DNA from: Paracoccus marcusii
Lineage (GTDB): Bacteria > Pseudomonadota > Alphaproteobacteria > Rhodobacterales > Rhodobacteraceae
Direction of reading: 5' to 3'
Length of the DNA stretch: 64,000 nt
Assembly (NCBI RefSeq): GCF_028621715.1
Contig: NZ_CP117466.1
Coordinates: forward strand, 2,864,501-2,928,500
The translations under genes were made by a program, and so were the position numbers. Below the pieces are notes generated by a model. That model was given only the letters and a program-made list of their open reading frames with translations, did no database searches and was not told the DNA's origin. Position 1 is the stretch's first letter, and each line of letters begins with the position of its first letter. Shown piece after piece: positions 16,894 through 25,912 of this stretch.

Positions 16894-17466
16894 ATGGCAA
16901 AGCTGTATTTCAACTATTCGACGATGAACGCGGGCAAGAGCACGCTGCTGCTTCAGGCGTCCTACAACTATCGCGAACGCGGGATGGAGACGCTGCTGCT
17001 GACCGCGGCGCTGGACGACCGCGCCGGCAAGGGGCGCATCGCCAGCCGGATCGGCATCGCCGACGAGGCGCTGTCCTTTGACAGCGCGTCCGATCTGCTG
17101 ACGCTGGTGGCGCAGACCGCGCCACGCCCCGCCTGCGTGTTCGTCGACGAGGCGCAGTTCCTGACCGCGGACCAGGTCTGGCAGCTGGCCCGCGTGGCCG
17201 ACGACCTGGGCATTCCGGTCATGTGCTATGGGCTGCGGGTCGATTTCCGGGGCATGCTGTTCCCGGGATCCGCTGCCCTGCTGGCGCTGGCCGACGACAT
17301 GCGCGAGGTGCGCACCATCTGTCACTGCGGCAAGAAGGCCACCATGGTCATCCGCCGCAACGAGGCGGGACAGGCGATCACCGAGGGCGCGCAGGTGCAG
17401 GTCGGCGGGAACGAGACCTATGTCTCGCTCTGCCGCAGGCACTGGCGCGAGGCCACGGGAAACTGA
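16894..17466 (+). CDS. tdk: Thymidine kinase, type II
   Basis: 190 residues. The P-loop is at residues 9-17 (STMNAGKST), the lid and catalytic region FVDEAQFLT carries the conserved Glu, and a zinc site is made by CHCGKKA and a C-terminal CRRHW. It phosphorylates thymidine for salvage into dTMP. It stands alone, between two terminated units. In this window it complements ThyX (de novo dTMP) and Tmk (dTMP to dTDP), giving the cell both de novo and salvage dTMP routes. Confidence 0.96.
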   Translation: MAKLYFNYSTMNAGKSTLLLQASYNYRERGMETLLLTAALDDRAGKGRIASRIGIADEALSFDSASDLLTLVAQTAPRPACVFVDEAQFLTADQVWQLARVADDLGIPVMCYGLRVDFRGMLFPGSAALLALADDMREVRTICHCGKKATMVIRRNEAGQAITEGAQVQVGGNETYVSLCRRHWREATGN

Positions 17467-17554
17467 TCACGATTGCCCCGCCCCGGCCATGGCGCGTTGC
17501 GGGGCGGATTGGGTTGATGTAACCATCATGGAAAACAACCTAGGGGGACTTATC

Positions 17555-18709
17555 ATGCGCGGATTCCTGATCTGGGTGGCGGCCGTGCTGGCCATGACGG
17601 CCCCCGCCAGGGCCTTTGACACGACAGCATCGGCCGCGTGGGTCTATGACGTCCAGACCGGCACCGTGCTGATGGAGAAGAACGCCGAGACTCCGCTTCC
17701 CCCGGCCTCGATGTCCAAGCTGATGACCCTGACCATGCTGTTCGAGGCGCTGCGCGACGGGCGCGTAGGCATGGACACGACCTTTCCGGTGTCCGAGAAG
17801 GCGTGGCGCATGGGCGGGTCCAAGATGTTCGTGGAACCAGCTGACCGCCCCTCGGTCGAGGATCTGATCCACGGCATCATCATCAATTCCGGCAATGACG
17901 CCTGCGTCGTCGTGGCCGAGGGCCTGGCCGGGACCGAAGAAGCCTTTGCCCGCCAGATGAACGAACGCGCGGCACAACTGGGACTGACCCACACGACGCT
18001 GACGAACGCCTCGGGCTGGCCCGATCCGGGACATCGCATGTCGATGGAGGATCTGGGTCTGCTGGCCACCTACATCATCACGGAATTCCCGGATCTCTAT
18101 CCGAACTTCGCCATGACCTCGTTCAACTACAAGGGCCGTGTGCCGTCGAACGCGGGCAACCGCAACCCGCTGCTGTCCATCGGCACGGGCGAATGGACCG
18201 CCGACGGGCTGAAGACCGGCCACACCCAGGAGGCTGGATACGGCCTGGTCGGGTCGGCCATCCAGGACGGGCGTCGCATCATCTTCGTCATCACCGGCCT
18301 GACAAGCGACCGTGCCCGGGCCGAGGAATCCGAACGCCTGGTCAACTGGGCATTCCGCGAATTCAGCATGCGCACCCTGGTCCCCGCCGGAGAGGACGTG
18401 GCGCAGGTGCCCGTCTGGCTGGGCACCGTGTCGCGGGTCGGCCTGACCACCCAGAACGGCGTCAACGTCCTGGTTCCCGCCGGCGTCCAGGACCAGGTCA
18501 AGGTCGAGGTGGTCTACGATTCCCCCGTCCCCGCGCCCATCGCGCGGGGGGACCGTCTTGGCCAGTTGGTCGTGACCATCCCCGGCACGCGCGACACCGT
18601 CACGCCCCTGATCGCCACGCAGGACGTCCCCGAGGCCGGGCTGGTGGGCCGCATGAAGGGGGCCGTGATGCAGCTTGGCCAGCGTGCCATCACCGCCGTC
18701 ACCGGCTGA
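17555..18709 (+). CDS. D-alanyl-D-alanine carboxypeptidase (DacA/DacC type, PBP5-like)
   Basis: 384 residues with a signal peptide MRGFLIWVAAVLAMTAPARA cut before FDTTAS. The serine-peptidase motifs are intact: SxxK at Ser52-Lys55, SGN at 112-114 and KTG at 220-222. A C-terminal beta domain (about 275-360) and a possible amphipathic anchor helix follow. It trims pentapeptides in periplasmic murein. The start at 17555 follows AGGGGGA at good spacing; the in-frame ATG at 17528 lacks one. The stop overlaps the tmk start (TGATG), so this is the first gene of a co-translated series with tmk, holB, tatD and the two genes after it. Confidence 0.93.
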   Translation: MRGFLIWVAAVLAMTAPARAFDTTASAAWVYDVQTGTVLMEKNAETPLPPASMSKLMTLTMLFEALRDGRVGMDTTFPVSEKAWRMGGSKMFVEPADRPSVEDLIHGIIINSGNDACVVVAEGLAGTEEAFARQMNERAAQLGLTHTTLTNASGWPDPGHRMSMEDLGLLATYIITEFPDLYPNFAMTSFNYKGRVPSNAGNRNPLLSIGTGEWTADGLKTGHTQEAGYGLVGSAIQDGRRIIFVITGLTSDRARAEESERLVNWAFREFSMRTLVPAGEDVAQVPVWLGTVSRVGLTTQNGVNVLVPAGVQDQVKVEVVYDSPVPAPIARGDRLGQLVVTIPGTRDTVTPLIATQDVPEAGLVGRMKGAVMQLGQRAITAVTG

Positions 18710-19305
18710 TGCTGATCAGCCTGGAAGGCATCGACGGCTGCGGCAAGTCCACCCAGTCCCGCCTGCTGGCCGACGCGCTGCGGGCGCAGGGCCGCGAGGT
18801 CGTGCTGACCCGAGAGCCCGGCGGCAGCCCCGGCGCCGAGGAGATCCGCCGCCTGCTGGTCGAGGGGGCGGGCGAACGCTGGTCGCCTGAGACGGAATGC
18901 CTGCTGTTCACCGCCGCCCGGCGCGATCATCTGGAACGCACGATCCGACCCGCGCTGCAGGCCGGGCAGGTCGTCGTGACCGACCGGTTCGCCGACAGCA
19001 CCCGCGTCTATCAGGGTGCGGCGCGGGGCGACCTGCGGGACATGGTGGACCGGCTGCACGCGCTGATGATCGGGGTCGAGCCGGACCGGACCTTCGTCAT
19101 CGACATCGACCCAGAAACGGGGCTTGCCCGTGGCACTGCGCGCGGCGGGGCTGAGGACCGCTTCGAAAGCCTGGGGCTGGCCTTCCAGCAGCGGCTGGCG
19201 ACGGGCTTTCGCGCGCTGGCCGCCGAATATCCCGATCGCGTCCGGCTGATCGACGGCAGAGGCAGCGCCGCGGACGTGTCCGCCCGCATCATGGCCGCGT
19301 TGTGA
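18709..19305 (+). CDS. tmk: Thymidylate kinase
   Basis: 198 residues with P-loop EGIDGCGKST near residues 6-15, the DR-type motif TDRFADSTRVYQGAARG and a lid region with TREPGGSPGAEEIR. It converts dTMP to dTDP for DNA synthesis. The start overlaps the carboxypeptidase stop (TGATG), and the stop overlaps holB (GTGA), so all three are coupled. The tmk-holB-tatD-MBL order is a conserved housekeeping arrangement in proteobacteria. Confidence 0.97.
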   Translation: MLISLEGIDGCGKSTQSRLLADALRAQGREVVLTREPGGSPGAEEIRRLLVEGAGERWSPETECLLFTAARRDHLERTIRPALQAGQVVVTDRFADSTRVYQGAARGDLRDMVDRLHALMIGVEPDRTFVIDIDPETGLARGTARGGAEDRFESLGLAFQQRLATGFRALAAEYPDRVRLIDGRGSAADVSARIMAAL

Positions 19306-20411
19306 AGACCGAGGCCGCCGACATTCCCGAACCCGACCGGGTTCCGGGCGCACCCCATCCGCGTCACGCGACGCGCGTGATCGGCCAGGACGCGGCTGCG
19401 GCGGCGTTCCTGCAGGCCGCGCAGGGCGACCGGCTGCATCACGCCTGGCTGCTGACCGGGCCGCGCGGGGTCGGCAAGGCGACGCTGGCCTGGGCCATCG
19501 CGCGCTGGCTGCTGGCCGAGAGCGGGCGGGCCGACCTGGCCGTCGATCCCGACACGCCAGAGGCCCGCCGCATCGCCGCCCTGTCCGAGCCGCGCCTGGC
19601 CCTGATCCGCCGCCCCTGGGACGATAAGACCGGCCGCCTGCGCGCCGAGATCACCGTGGACGAGATCCGCAAGCTGCTGTCCTTCTTCCACCTCTCGGCT
19701 GCCGAAGGCGGTCGTCGCGTGGCGATCATCGATGCCGCCGACGATATGAACATTCCTGCCGCCAACGCCCTTCTGAAGGTGCTGGAGGAGCCGCCGTCGG
19801 ATGCGCTGATCCTGCTGATTGCGCATCAGCCCGCACGCCTGCTGCCCACGATCCGGTCACGCTGCCGCACGCTGCGCCTGTCGCCGCTGCCGCCGCGACA
19901 GATGTCGGCGATCCTGTCCGACATGGGCCTGAACGAGGATGCCGAGGCGCTGTCGGCCCTGTCCGACGGATCGGTTGGAGAGGCGCTGCGGCTGGCCGGC
20001 CAGGGGGGGCTTGACCGCTATCAGGACCTGGTCGACCTGTTCGCCACCCTGCCCCGGCTGGACCGGCTGGCGGCATCCAAATTCGCCGATGGCGCGGCGG
20101 GGCGCGCGGGCGCCGACGGCGACCCGTTCGATCTGACCATCACCGTGCTGGACCGCTTCGTCACCCGGCTGGCGCGGGCGGGACTGATGGGCGCGCCGCT
20201 GCCCCAAGCCGCGCGCGGCGAAGGGGCGCTGATGGCGCGGCTGTCACCCGACGACCACGCCGCCCGCATCTGGGCCGAGGCGCAGGCCCGCCTGTCGGCG
20301 CGTGCCCGCACGGGACGGGCGGTCAACCTTGACCCTGCCGCGCTGGTCATGGATATGGTGCTGGAACTGGCGCAGCTGCCGCCCGCGCAAGCGTCCCTGA
20401 CCAAGGCCTGA
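19302..20411 (+). CDS. holB: DNA polymerase III delta-prime subunit
   Basis: 369 residues beginning at a GTG codon that overlaps the tmk stop. It has an AAA+ clamp-loader fold: RVIGQD, P-loop TGPRGVGKAT (residues 52-61), sensor NALLKVLEEPPSDA and SRCRTLRL (SRC motif, arginine finger). It is the stator of the clamp-loader complex. The zinc-binding cysteines of E. coli delta-prime are absent; only the Cys of the SRC motif is seen, a variation I have seen described for alphaproteobacterial forms. The C-terminal collar domain covers about residues 215-360. Confidence 0.93.
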   Translation: MKTEAADIPEPDRVPGAPHPRHATRVIGQDAAAAAFLQAAQGDRLHHAWLLTGPRGVGKATLAWAIARWLLAESGRADLAVDPDTPEARRIAALSEPRLALIRRPWDDKTGRLRAEITVDEIRKLLSFFHLSAAEGGRRVAIIDAADDMNIPAANALLKVLEEPPSDALILLIAHQPARLLPTIRSRCRTLRLSPLPPRQMSAILSDMGLNEDAEALSALSDGSVGEALRLAGQGGLDRYQDLVDLFATLPRLDRLAASKFADGAAGRAGADGDPFDLTITVLDRFVTRLARAGLMGAPLPQAARGEGALMARLSPDDHAARIWAEAQARLSARARTGRAVNLDPAALVMDMVLELAQLPPAQASLTKA

Positions 20412-20414
20412 CCG

Positions 20415-21209
20415 ATGACCGATGCGGCCCTCCGGCTGACCGACAGCCATTGCCACCTGGATTTTCCCGATTTCGACGGCGAACACGCAGCCCTGATCGA
20501 TCGTGCCCGTGCCGCGGGCGTCGGGCGGATGGTCACCATCTGCACCCGCCTGCGCCAGGAACCCGCCGTGCGCGCCCTGACCGAGGCCCATGACGGCGTC
20601 TTCTACGCCGCCGGCACCCACCCGATGAGCGTCGCGGACGAACCCATGGCCACCGTCGATCAACTGGTGGCCTTGGCCGATCACCCGAAATTCGTGGCCA
20701 TCGGCGAGACCGGGCTGGATTACCACTACACCGCCGAAAGCGCGCAGGCGCAACAGGACAGCCTGCGTATTCATATCGAAGCCGCGCGGCGGACGCGCCT
20801 GCCCCTGATCATTCACGCCCGCGACGCCGATGACGACATGGCGCGCATCCTGGCAGAGGAACACCGCGCCGGCGAATATACCTGCGTCATGCACTGCTTC
20901 AGCTCGACCCCCGCGCTGGCGCAGGCGGCGCTGGACCTGGGGTTCTACCTGTCGATGTCGGGCATCGCGGCCTTTCCGCGGTCGTCCGATCTGCGCGACA
21001 TCTTCAAGGCCGCGCCGCTGGACCGCATCCTGGTCGAGACCGACAGCCCCTATCTGGCCCCGCCCCCGCATCGCGGGCGCCGGAACGAACCCGCCTATGT
21101 CGCCCATACCGCCGCGGTGGGCGCGGACCTGTTCGGCCTGTCCCTGCCCGATTTCGCCGCGCGGACCGAGGCCAATTTCGAACGCCTGTTCTGGAAGGCC
21201 GCCCGATGA
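20415..21209 (+). CDS. TatD-family metal-dependent hydrolase
   Basis: 264 residues of the amidohydrolase TIM-barrel. Metal ligands occur in DSHCHLDFPDF (HxH), GETGLDYHY (Glu), LIIHARDAD (His), VMHCFSS (His) and ETDSPYLAP (Asp). TatD members have 3'-5' exonuclease or DNase activity and act in repair. It starts 3 bp after holB and its stop overlaps the MBL gene (ATGA), keeping it within the replication-gene operon. The length matches the family. Confidence 0.93.
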   Translation: MTDAALRLTDSHCHLDFPDFDGEHAALIDRARAAGVGRMVTICTRLRQEPAVRALTEAHDGVFYAAGTHPMSVADEPMATVDQLVALADHPKFVAIGETGLDYHYTAESAQAQQDSLRIHIEAARRTRLPLIIHARDADDDMARILAEEHRAGEYTCVMHCFSSTPALAQAALDLGFYLSMSGIAAFPRSSDLRDIFKAAPLDRILVETDSPYLAPPPHRGRRNEPAYVAHTAAVGADLFGLSLPDFAARTEANFERLFWKAAR

Positions 21210-22012
21210 GCGACACGATCCGCGCCACGATCCTGGGCTGCGGATCGTCCGGCGGGGTGCCGCGCCTTGGCAACCGATGGGGCGCCTGCGACCCGGAAAA
21301 CCCGCGAAACCGCCGCCGCCGCTGTTCGCTGCTTGTCGAACGCGACGGGCCGGACGGCACCACCCAAGTGTTGATCGACACCGGCCCCGACCTGGTGCCG
21401 CAGATGCTGGACGCGGGCGTGGCGACACTGGACGCCGTGGTCTATACCCATGCCCATGCCGATCATGTCCACGGCATCGACGACCTGCGCCAACTAGTCT
21501 TCAACGCGCGCCGCATCCTGCCGGTCTGGGCCGATCAACCCACGGCCGAAGCGCTGACGACCCGCTTCGGCTATGTATTCGAGACGCCCGAGGGCAGTCT
21601 CTATCCCCCGATCTGCGCGCTGCATGCGATCAACGGCCCGATCACCATAGACGGCCCCGGTGGCCCGCTGACCCTGACCCCGTTCCGCGTCCAGCACGGA
21701 GAGATCACCGCCCTGGGCTTTCGCATTGGCGGTCTGGTCTATCTGCCCGACGTCTCAGACATTCCCGACGCCGCATGGCCGCTAATCGAGGATGCTCCGG
21801 TCTTCGTCATCGACGCCCTGCGCCATGAACCCCATCCCAGCCATGCCCACCTGGCCCTGTCGCTGGACTGGATCGCCCGCGCGCGCAGCCCCCGCGCGGT
21901 GCTGACGAACATGCATATCGACATGGACTATGCCGCGGTCGCAGCCCAGACCCCGGACCATGTCGAGCCCGCCTTCGACGGCATGCAGATCACCGTGCCC
22001 GCCGCGACATGA
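21206..22012 (+). CDS. MBL-fold metallohydrolase (PhnP/YcbX-associated type)
   Basis: 268 residues with an opening LGCGSSGGVPRLG and the metallo-beta-lactamase signature THAHADHVHGIDD; further ligands sit in LYLPDVSD-like and TNMHIDMDY segments. It resembles PhnP-type phosphodiesterases, which hydrolyse cyclic phosphate esters, and is a constant neighbour of tatD and holB in Alphaproteobacteria. No phn genes are present, so the substrate is uncertain. Both ends overlap neighbouring genes by 4 bp. Confidence 0.88.
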   Translation: MSDTIRATILGCGSSGGVPRLGNRWGACDPENPRNRRRRCSLLVERDGPDGTTQVLIDTGPDLVPQMLDAGVATLDAVVYTHAHADHVHGIDDLRQLVFNARRILPVWADQPTAEALTTRFGYVFETPEGSLYPPICALHAINGPITIDGPGGPLTLTPFRVQHGEITALGFRIGGLVYLPDVSDIPDAAWPLIEDAPVFVIDALRHEPHPSHAHLALSLDWIARARSPRAVLTNMHIDMDYAAVAAQTPDHVEPAFDGMQITVPAAT

Positions 22013-22953
22013 CGGCGCTGTTCACGATCATCCTGCCCGTCTTCCTGATCGTGGGCTTCGGCTATCTGGTGGCATGGCGGGGCTGGTTCTCGGCCAGCGG
22101 TGTCGACGGGCTGATGAATTTCGCGCAGAACTTCGCAGTCCCCACGCTGCTCTTCGTGTCGATGGCGCGTCTGGACCTGGGCACCGAGTTTCGCGCCCAG
22201 CTGCTGATCCCCTTCTATGCCGGCGCCTTCGCGGCCTTTGCAGCGGGTTGGGGGGGCGCCCGGTTCCTGTTCGGCAGGCCGCCGGTGGACTGCGTGGCGA
22301 TCGGGTTCGTGTGCCTTTTCTCGAACACGCTGCTGCTGGGTGTGCCGATCACGGAACGCGCCTACGGCCCGGATGCACTGGCCGGGAACTGGGCGATCAT
22401 CGCGATCCATTCGCCGATGCTCTACACCTTCGGGATCACGGTGATGGAATTCACCCGCGCCCGCGGCAGTGGCCTGTCGGTCGGGCGCGTGGCCCTGCGT
22501 GCGCTGACGGGGGTGCTGCGCACCTCGCTGGTCATCGGCATCATCGCGGGCCTGTCGGTGAACCTGCTGTCGCAGGCGGGGCTGGCCCTGCCGCAGGGGT
22601 TCTGGGACGCCGCCGACATGATCGCGCGCGCCGCCCTGCCCGCCGCACTGTTCGGCCTTGGCGGCGTCCTTTATCGCTATCGTCCCGAAGGCGACATGGC
22701 GACCATCGCCTTGTGCTGCGCCGCATCGCTGATCCTGCATCCCGCGATCACCTTCGGCACGGCTTGGGCGCTGGATCTCGACCGCGACGGCATGCGCTCG
22801 GCCGTGCTGACGGCGTCGATGGCCCCGGGCGTGAACGCCTATCTGTTCGCCAATGTCTACGGCGTGGCCAAGCGCGTCGCAGCCTCCAGCGTGCTGATCG
22901 CCACGGCGCTGTCCACGCTGACGATCTGGATGTGGCTGGCGTTGCTGCCCTGA
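22009..22953 (+). CDS. AEC-family (auxin efflux carrier) transporter
   Basis: 314 residues with about ten membrane spans and the AEC layout of two five-helix repeats (ILPVFLIVGFGYLVAWRGW start; ALPAALFGLGGVLYRY in the middle; ASMAPGVNAYLFANVYG in repeat 2). Bacterial members transport organic acids such as malate or malonate. The substrate cannot be inferred. It is the last gene of the co-directional run starting at the carboxypeptidase, overlapping the MBL gene stop. Confidence 0.88.
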   Translation: MTALFTIILPVFLIVGFGYLVAWRGWFSASGVDGLMNFAQNFAVPTLLFVSMARLDLGTEFRAQLLIPFYAGAFAAFAAGWGGARFLFGRPPVDCVAIGFVCLFSNTLLLGVPITERAYGPDALAGNWAIIAIHSPMLYTFGITVMEFTRARGSGLSVGRVALRALTGVLRTSLVIGIIAGLSVNLLSQAGLALPQGFWDAADMIARAALPAALFGLGGVLYRYRPEGDMATIALCCAASLILHPAITFGTAWALDLDRDGMRSAVLTASMAPGVNAYLFANVYGVAKRVAASSVLIATALSTLTIWMWLALLP

Positions 22954-22998
22954 GGCGTCGCGGGGGTCCGGGGGGCCGCAGGCTCCCCGGCGGGGGGT

Positions 22999-23018
22999 GC
23001 GGGGGGCCGACCCCCCGC
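22999..23018. terminator. GC-rich hairpin between convergent genes
   Basis: GCGGGGGG and CCCCCCGC pair perfectly around the loop CCGA. The hairpin stands between the AEC transporter (plus) and the hemerythrin gene (minus), in an 86-bp gap made almost entirely of G and C runs. There is no T-run, so termination efficiency is uncertain. Confidence 0.5.
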
Positions 23019-23039
23019 CATCGCGGGACGCAACCTGCC

Positions 23040-23600
23040 TCAGATCGGTACGCGAAGCGCCCCCAAAGGCTCCTCCAGCGCCCGCTCCTCGTACCCAAAA
23101 TGCGACCGGATCGCCCGATCCAGCGCCGCGAACCGCTCCGCGCACAGATCAAGCGCCGCTGGCCCCCGATCCGCGACAAGCGCCTGTGCCGCCTCGTGCA
23201 ACGCGCCGATCAACCTGTGGATCACCTCATGCTCGGCCTTCAGCCGACGGATCACCGGGGCCAGTGCCGACCCGCCCCGCTCCGCAAGGGCCGGAAACAT
23301 CCACTGCTCCTCGATGTCGTGATGGTTCTGCAAAAGCGCGCAGTCGCGGCCGCAGGCAGTGCCGAACTGCGCCATGTTGCGCGCCAACGCCGTCCCGGCC
23401 ACCGCCGGTGCGACCAGGGCCGGATCGGCCTGCGCGGCCCGGACCTGAACCAGCAGCCGCTGCACGCCGTCCAGTTCGGCCCGGTACATGTCGTGGATGG
23501 CGGCCAGGCGCCGGCCATGTGCGCGCTCGGCCCGCGTGATGGCGGGATAGGACGGGGGCGCGGGACGCGCGCCCTCGTCCTCCAGCTCTTCCGGCGTCAT
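23040..23600 (-). CDS. Hemerythrin-domain protein
   Basis: 186 residues forming a four-helix hemerythrin/HHE domain with likely iron ligands in ALLQNHHDIEEQWMFP, LKAEHEVIHRLIGAL and IRSHFGYEERAL. It may bind a di-iron centre to sense or handle oxygen, NO or iron. The start overlaps the stop of the ABC permease gene (ATGA), so it is translationally coupled to the polyamine-type transport operon, an unusual partner. It has no signal peptide or membrane segment. The exact role is unknown. Confidence 0.82.
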   Translation of the reverse strand: MTPEELEDEGARPAPPSYPAITRAERAHGRRLAAIHDMYRAELDGVQRLLVQVRAAQADPALVAPAVAGTALARNMAQFGTACGRDCALLQNHHDIEEQWMFPALAERGGSALAPVIRRLKAEHEVIHRLIGALHEAAQALVADRGPAALDLCAERFAALDRAIRSHFGYEERALEEPLGALRVPI

Positions 23601-24547
23601 CGGGGCGTGACGCCCCGGATACGCTCGGACCGCCGGCGCAGCAGTTCGACCGTGGTCAGCAGCGCGATCGAGAAGATCACCAGCAGCGTCGCCACCGCCA
23701 GGATGGCCGGGCTGATCTGTTCGCGAATGCCGTTCCACATCTGGCGCGGAATGGTCTGCTGATCGGGACCGGCGATGAACAGCACCGCCACGACCTCGTC
23801 GAACGAGGTGACGAAGGCGAACAAGGCACCCGACACTACGCCTGGCAGGATCAGCGGCATCGTCACCTTGAAGAAGGTCGTGCGCGGATTGGCCCCCAAG
23901 CTGGCCGCCGCGCGGTTCAGCGACTGATCGAACCCCACCAGTGTCGCGGTGACGGTGATGATCACGAAGGGAATACCCAGGGTCGCATGGGCCAGGATCA
24001 CCCCCAGATAGGTTCCCGCCAGCCGCCCGCATTCCGGCGACAGCCCGACCAGCGCCAGCAGTTCGCAGGGGTTCGAGTAGAAGAAGAACATCCCCGTCGC
24101 CGTGATGATCAGCGGCACGATCATCGGAGAGATCAGGATCGCCATGATCGCCCGGCGGAACGGCATCTCGGGCCGCGACAGGCCCAGAGCCGCCAGCGTC
24201 CCCAGAACCGTCGCCACGATGGTGGAACACACGCCGATGATGATCGAGTTCTTGGCCGCCTGCACCCATTTCGCATTCGCCCAGGCATCCGACCAGAAGG
24301 CCCAGCCCGTCGAATCCGGATTCTGCATCCCGAAGGTCAGCAGGCTGGAATACCATCGCATGCTGTAGCCGTCGGGGTCGAGCGACAGCATCCGGTCGGT
24401 GAACGTGAAATAAGGCTCGGCGTTGAACGACAACGGGATGATCACGATGATCGGCGCGATCAGGAACACGAAGATCAGCGCGCAGACCGTCAGGTAGGTA
24501 TAGTGCCAGACACGCTCCAGCGGGCTTGCATAGGTCGGAACAGCCAT
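23597..24547 (-). CDS. ABC transporter permease, PotC type
   Basis: 316 residues with six membrane spans and the permease EAA loop LNRAAASLGANPRTTFFKVTMPL. It belongs to the spermidine/putrescine-type second permease (PotC) and pairs with the PotB-like gene 4 bp upstream. A periplasmic loop (residues 40-95) contains cysteines, as does a later NPCELLALVGLSPECGR stretch, a possible disulfide. The start is MAVPTYASPL. It is coupled to the hemerythrin gene at its end. Confidence 0.9.
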   Translation of the reverse strand: MAVPTYASPLERVWHYTYLTVCALIFVFLIAPIIVIIPLSFNAEPYFTFTDRMLSLDPDGYSMRWYSSLLTFGMQNPDSTGWAFWSDAWANAKWVQAAKNSIIIGVCSTIVATVLGTLAALGLSRPEMPFRRAIMAILISPMIVPLIITATGMFFFYSNPCELLALVGLSPECGRLAGTYLGVILAHATLGIPFVIITVTATLVGFDQSLNRAAASLGANPRTTFFKVTMPLILPGVVSGALFAFVTSFDEVVAVLFIAGPDQQTIPRQMWNGIREQISPAILAVATLLVIFSIALLTTVELLRRRSERIRGVTPR

Positions 24548-24551
24548 TCGC

Positions 24552-25853
24552 TTACCCCAGTTTCAGGTTGTCGACGCCGACAAGGCGGTCATAGAGCCAA
24601 TAGAGGATCAGCACCGACCCCAGCAGCAGGGCCGCCAGCGCCGCCGCCATCGACCAGTTCAGCGTGCCGGTCATGTGCTGGGCGATCATGTTCGAAATCA
24701 GCTGCCCCGACGATCCGCCGACCAGCGCGGGCGTGATGTAGTATCCGACCGCCAGGATGAAGACCAGCATCGCCCCCGCCCCCAGGCCCGGCAGGGTCTG
24801 CGGGAAATAGACCCGGCGGAACGCGGTCCAGCTTGTCGCGCCCAGGCTGCGCGCCGCACGGACATAGGCGGGGTTGATGGTCCGCATCACCGAGTACAGC
24901 GGCAGGATCATGAAGGGCAGCAGGATATGCGTCATCGCGATGATCGTGCCGGTCTGGTTGTAGATCATCTGCAACCGCTGCCCGCCGCCGATCACGCCCA
25001 GCCAGACCAGGATGTCGTTCACCACGCCCTGCTGCTGCAGCAGCACCATCCAGGATGTCGTGCGCACCAGAAGCGACGTCCAGAACGGCAGCAGCACCAG
25101 GATCATTAGCAGGTTCGACTTGCGCATGGGCAGCGTCGCCAGCAGATGCGCGATGGGAAAGCCCAGGATGAAGGTCAGGCCGGTGATCACCGCCGACAGC
25201 CAGAAGGTGCGCCAGAACAGGGTCAGATAGATCCGCTGCTGTTCCGGAACCTGCTGGATGTTGCCGGCCTCGTCCCGGGTGCGGTCGACCGCTGCCAGAT
25301 AGAAGTTCGCCGTGACCGGCGTCGATGCCGATCGCATGACGGACCACAGGCGCGGGTCGCCCCAATCCTCGTTGATCTCCAGCAGGGCCTGTTGATAGGG
25401 CGGCTCCAGCCCGCGGCGGACCTGGCGCCCGGTCGCGGTGAACAGCGACCGCGTCCCCGGCATGTCATAGTTGATCCGCGTGCCCACCACCCCGATGCTG
25501 CGCGCATCGGCGCTGGCGATCAGGTCCTGGGCCAATGCGGTCCAGGCCGCCTCGTCGGGCGCGGTGCCGGGCTCCGTCGATGCGAACCAGGCCGAGACCT
25601 GCGGCATGTTCGCGGAAAAGCCGTCATTGTGGAACGACCGCGCCAGCATCTGCCCGATCGGCACCACAAAGGTGATCAGGATGAAGGCCAACAGCGGCAG
25701 AACCAGCAGAAAGGCCCGCCGTCGCGCCCGGCGCTGGCTGTGCGCCAGGGCGCGGGCCAGCGGCATTCCGTCGGCGGTCGTCAGCGTGCCAGATCCCACA
25801 CCGGATGCGGTGGTGGCGATGGCGGCATGTGGATCAAGTGCGGCGTCGGCCAT
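24552..25853 (-). CDS. ABC transporter permease, PotB type, with large periplasmic loop
   Basis: 433 residues, about 130 longer than E. coli PotB. The extra length is a hydrophilic insert of roughly 150 residues between the first membrane span (ending near FHNDGF) and the permease domain (starting IYLTLFWRTFWLSAV). Such inserts are known in PotB relatives of Rhodobacteraceae and Rhizobiales. The EAA loop is YVRAARSLGATSWTAFRRVYFP. GGGGGAC precedes the ATG. It acts with the PotC-like permease and the ATPase encoded by the first gene of the operon. Confidence 0.9.
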   Translation of the reverse strand: MADAALDPHAAIATTASGVGSGTLTTADGMPLARALAHSQRRARRRAFLLVLPLLAFILITFVVPIGQMLARSFHNDGFSANMPQVSAWFASTEPGTAPDEAAWTALAQDLIASADARSIGVVGTRINYDMPGTRSLFTATGRQVRRGLEPPYQQALLEINEDWGDPRLWSVMRSASTPVTANFYLAAVDRTRDEAGNIQQVPEQQRIYLTLFWRTFWLSAVITGLTFILGFPIAHLLATLPMRKSNLLMILVLLPFWTSLLVRTTSWMVLLQQQGVVNDILVWLGVIGGGQRLQMIYNQTGTIIAMTHILLPFMILPLYSVMRTINPAYVRAARSLGATSWTAFRRVYFPQTLPGLGAGAMLVFILAVGYYITPALVGGSSGQLISNMIAQHMTGTLNWSMAAALAALLLGSVLILYWLYDRLVGVDNLKLG

Positions 25854-25912
25854 GTCGTCCCCCGGGCAGTCAGGTCCGCCGCCCCCGGATGCGGGGGCGG
25901 CAGGGTGTCAGT

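Noticed and set aside
15289..17442. Minus-strand open frame of over 700 codons across rhlE and tdk
   Set aside because: It is a mirror frame of two clear plus-strand genes, with no ribosome site or homology signs.
22954..23039. A REP-like or tandem G-run repeat family
   Set aside because: The G and C runs are explained by one hairpin between convergent genes, and no second copy was seen in the window.
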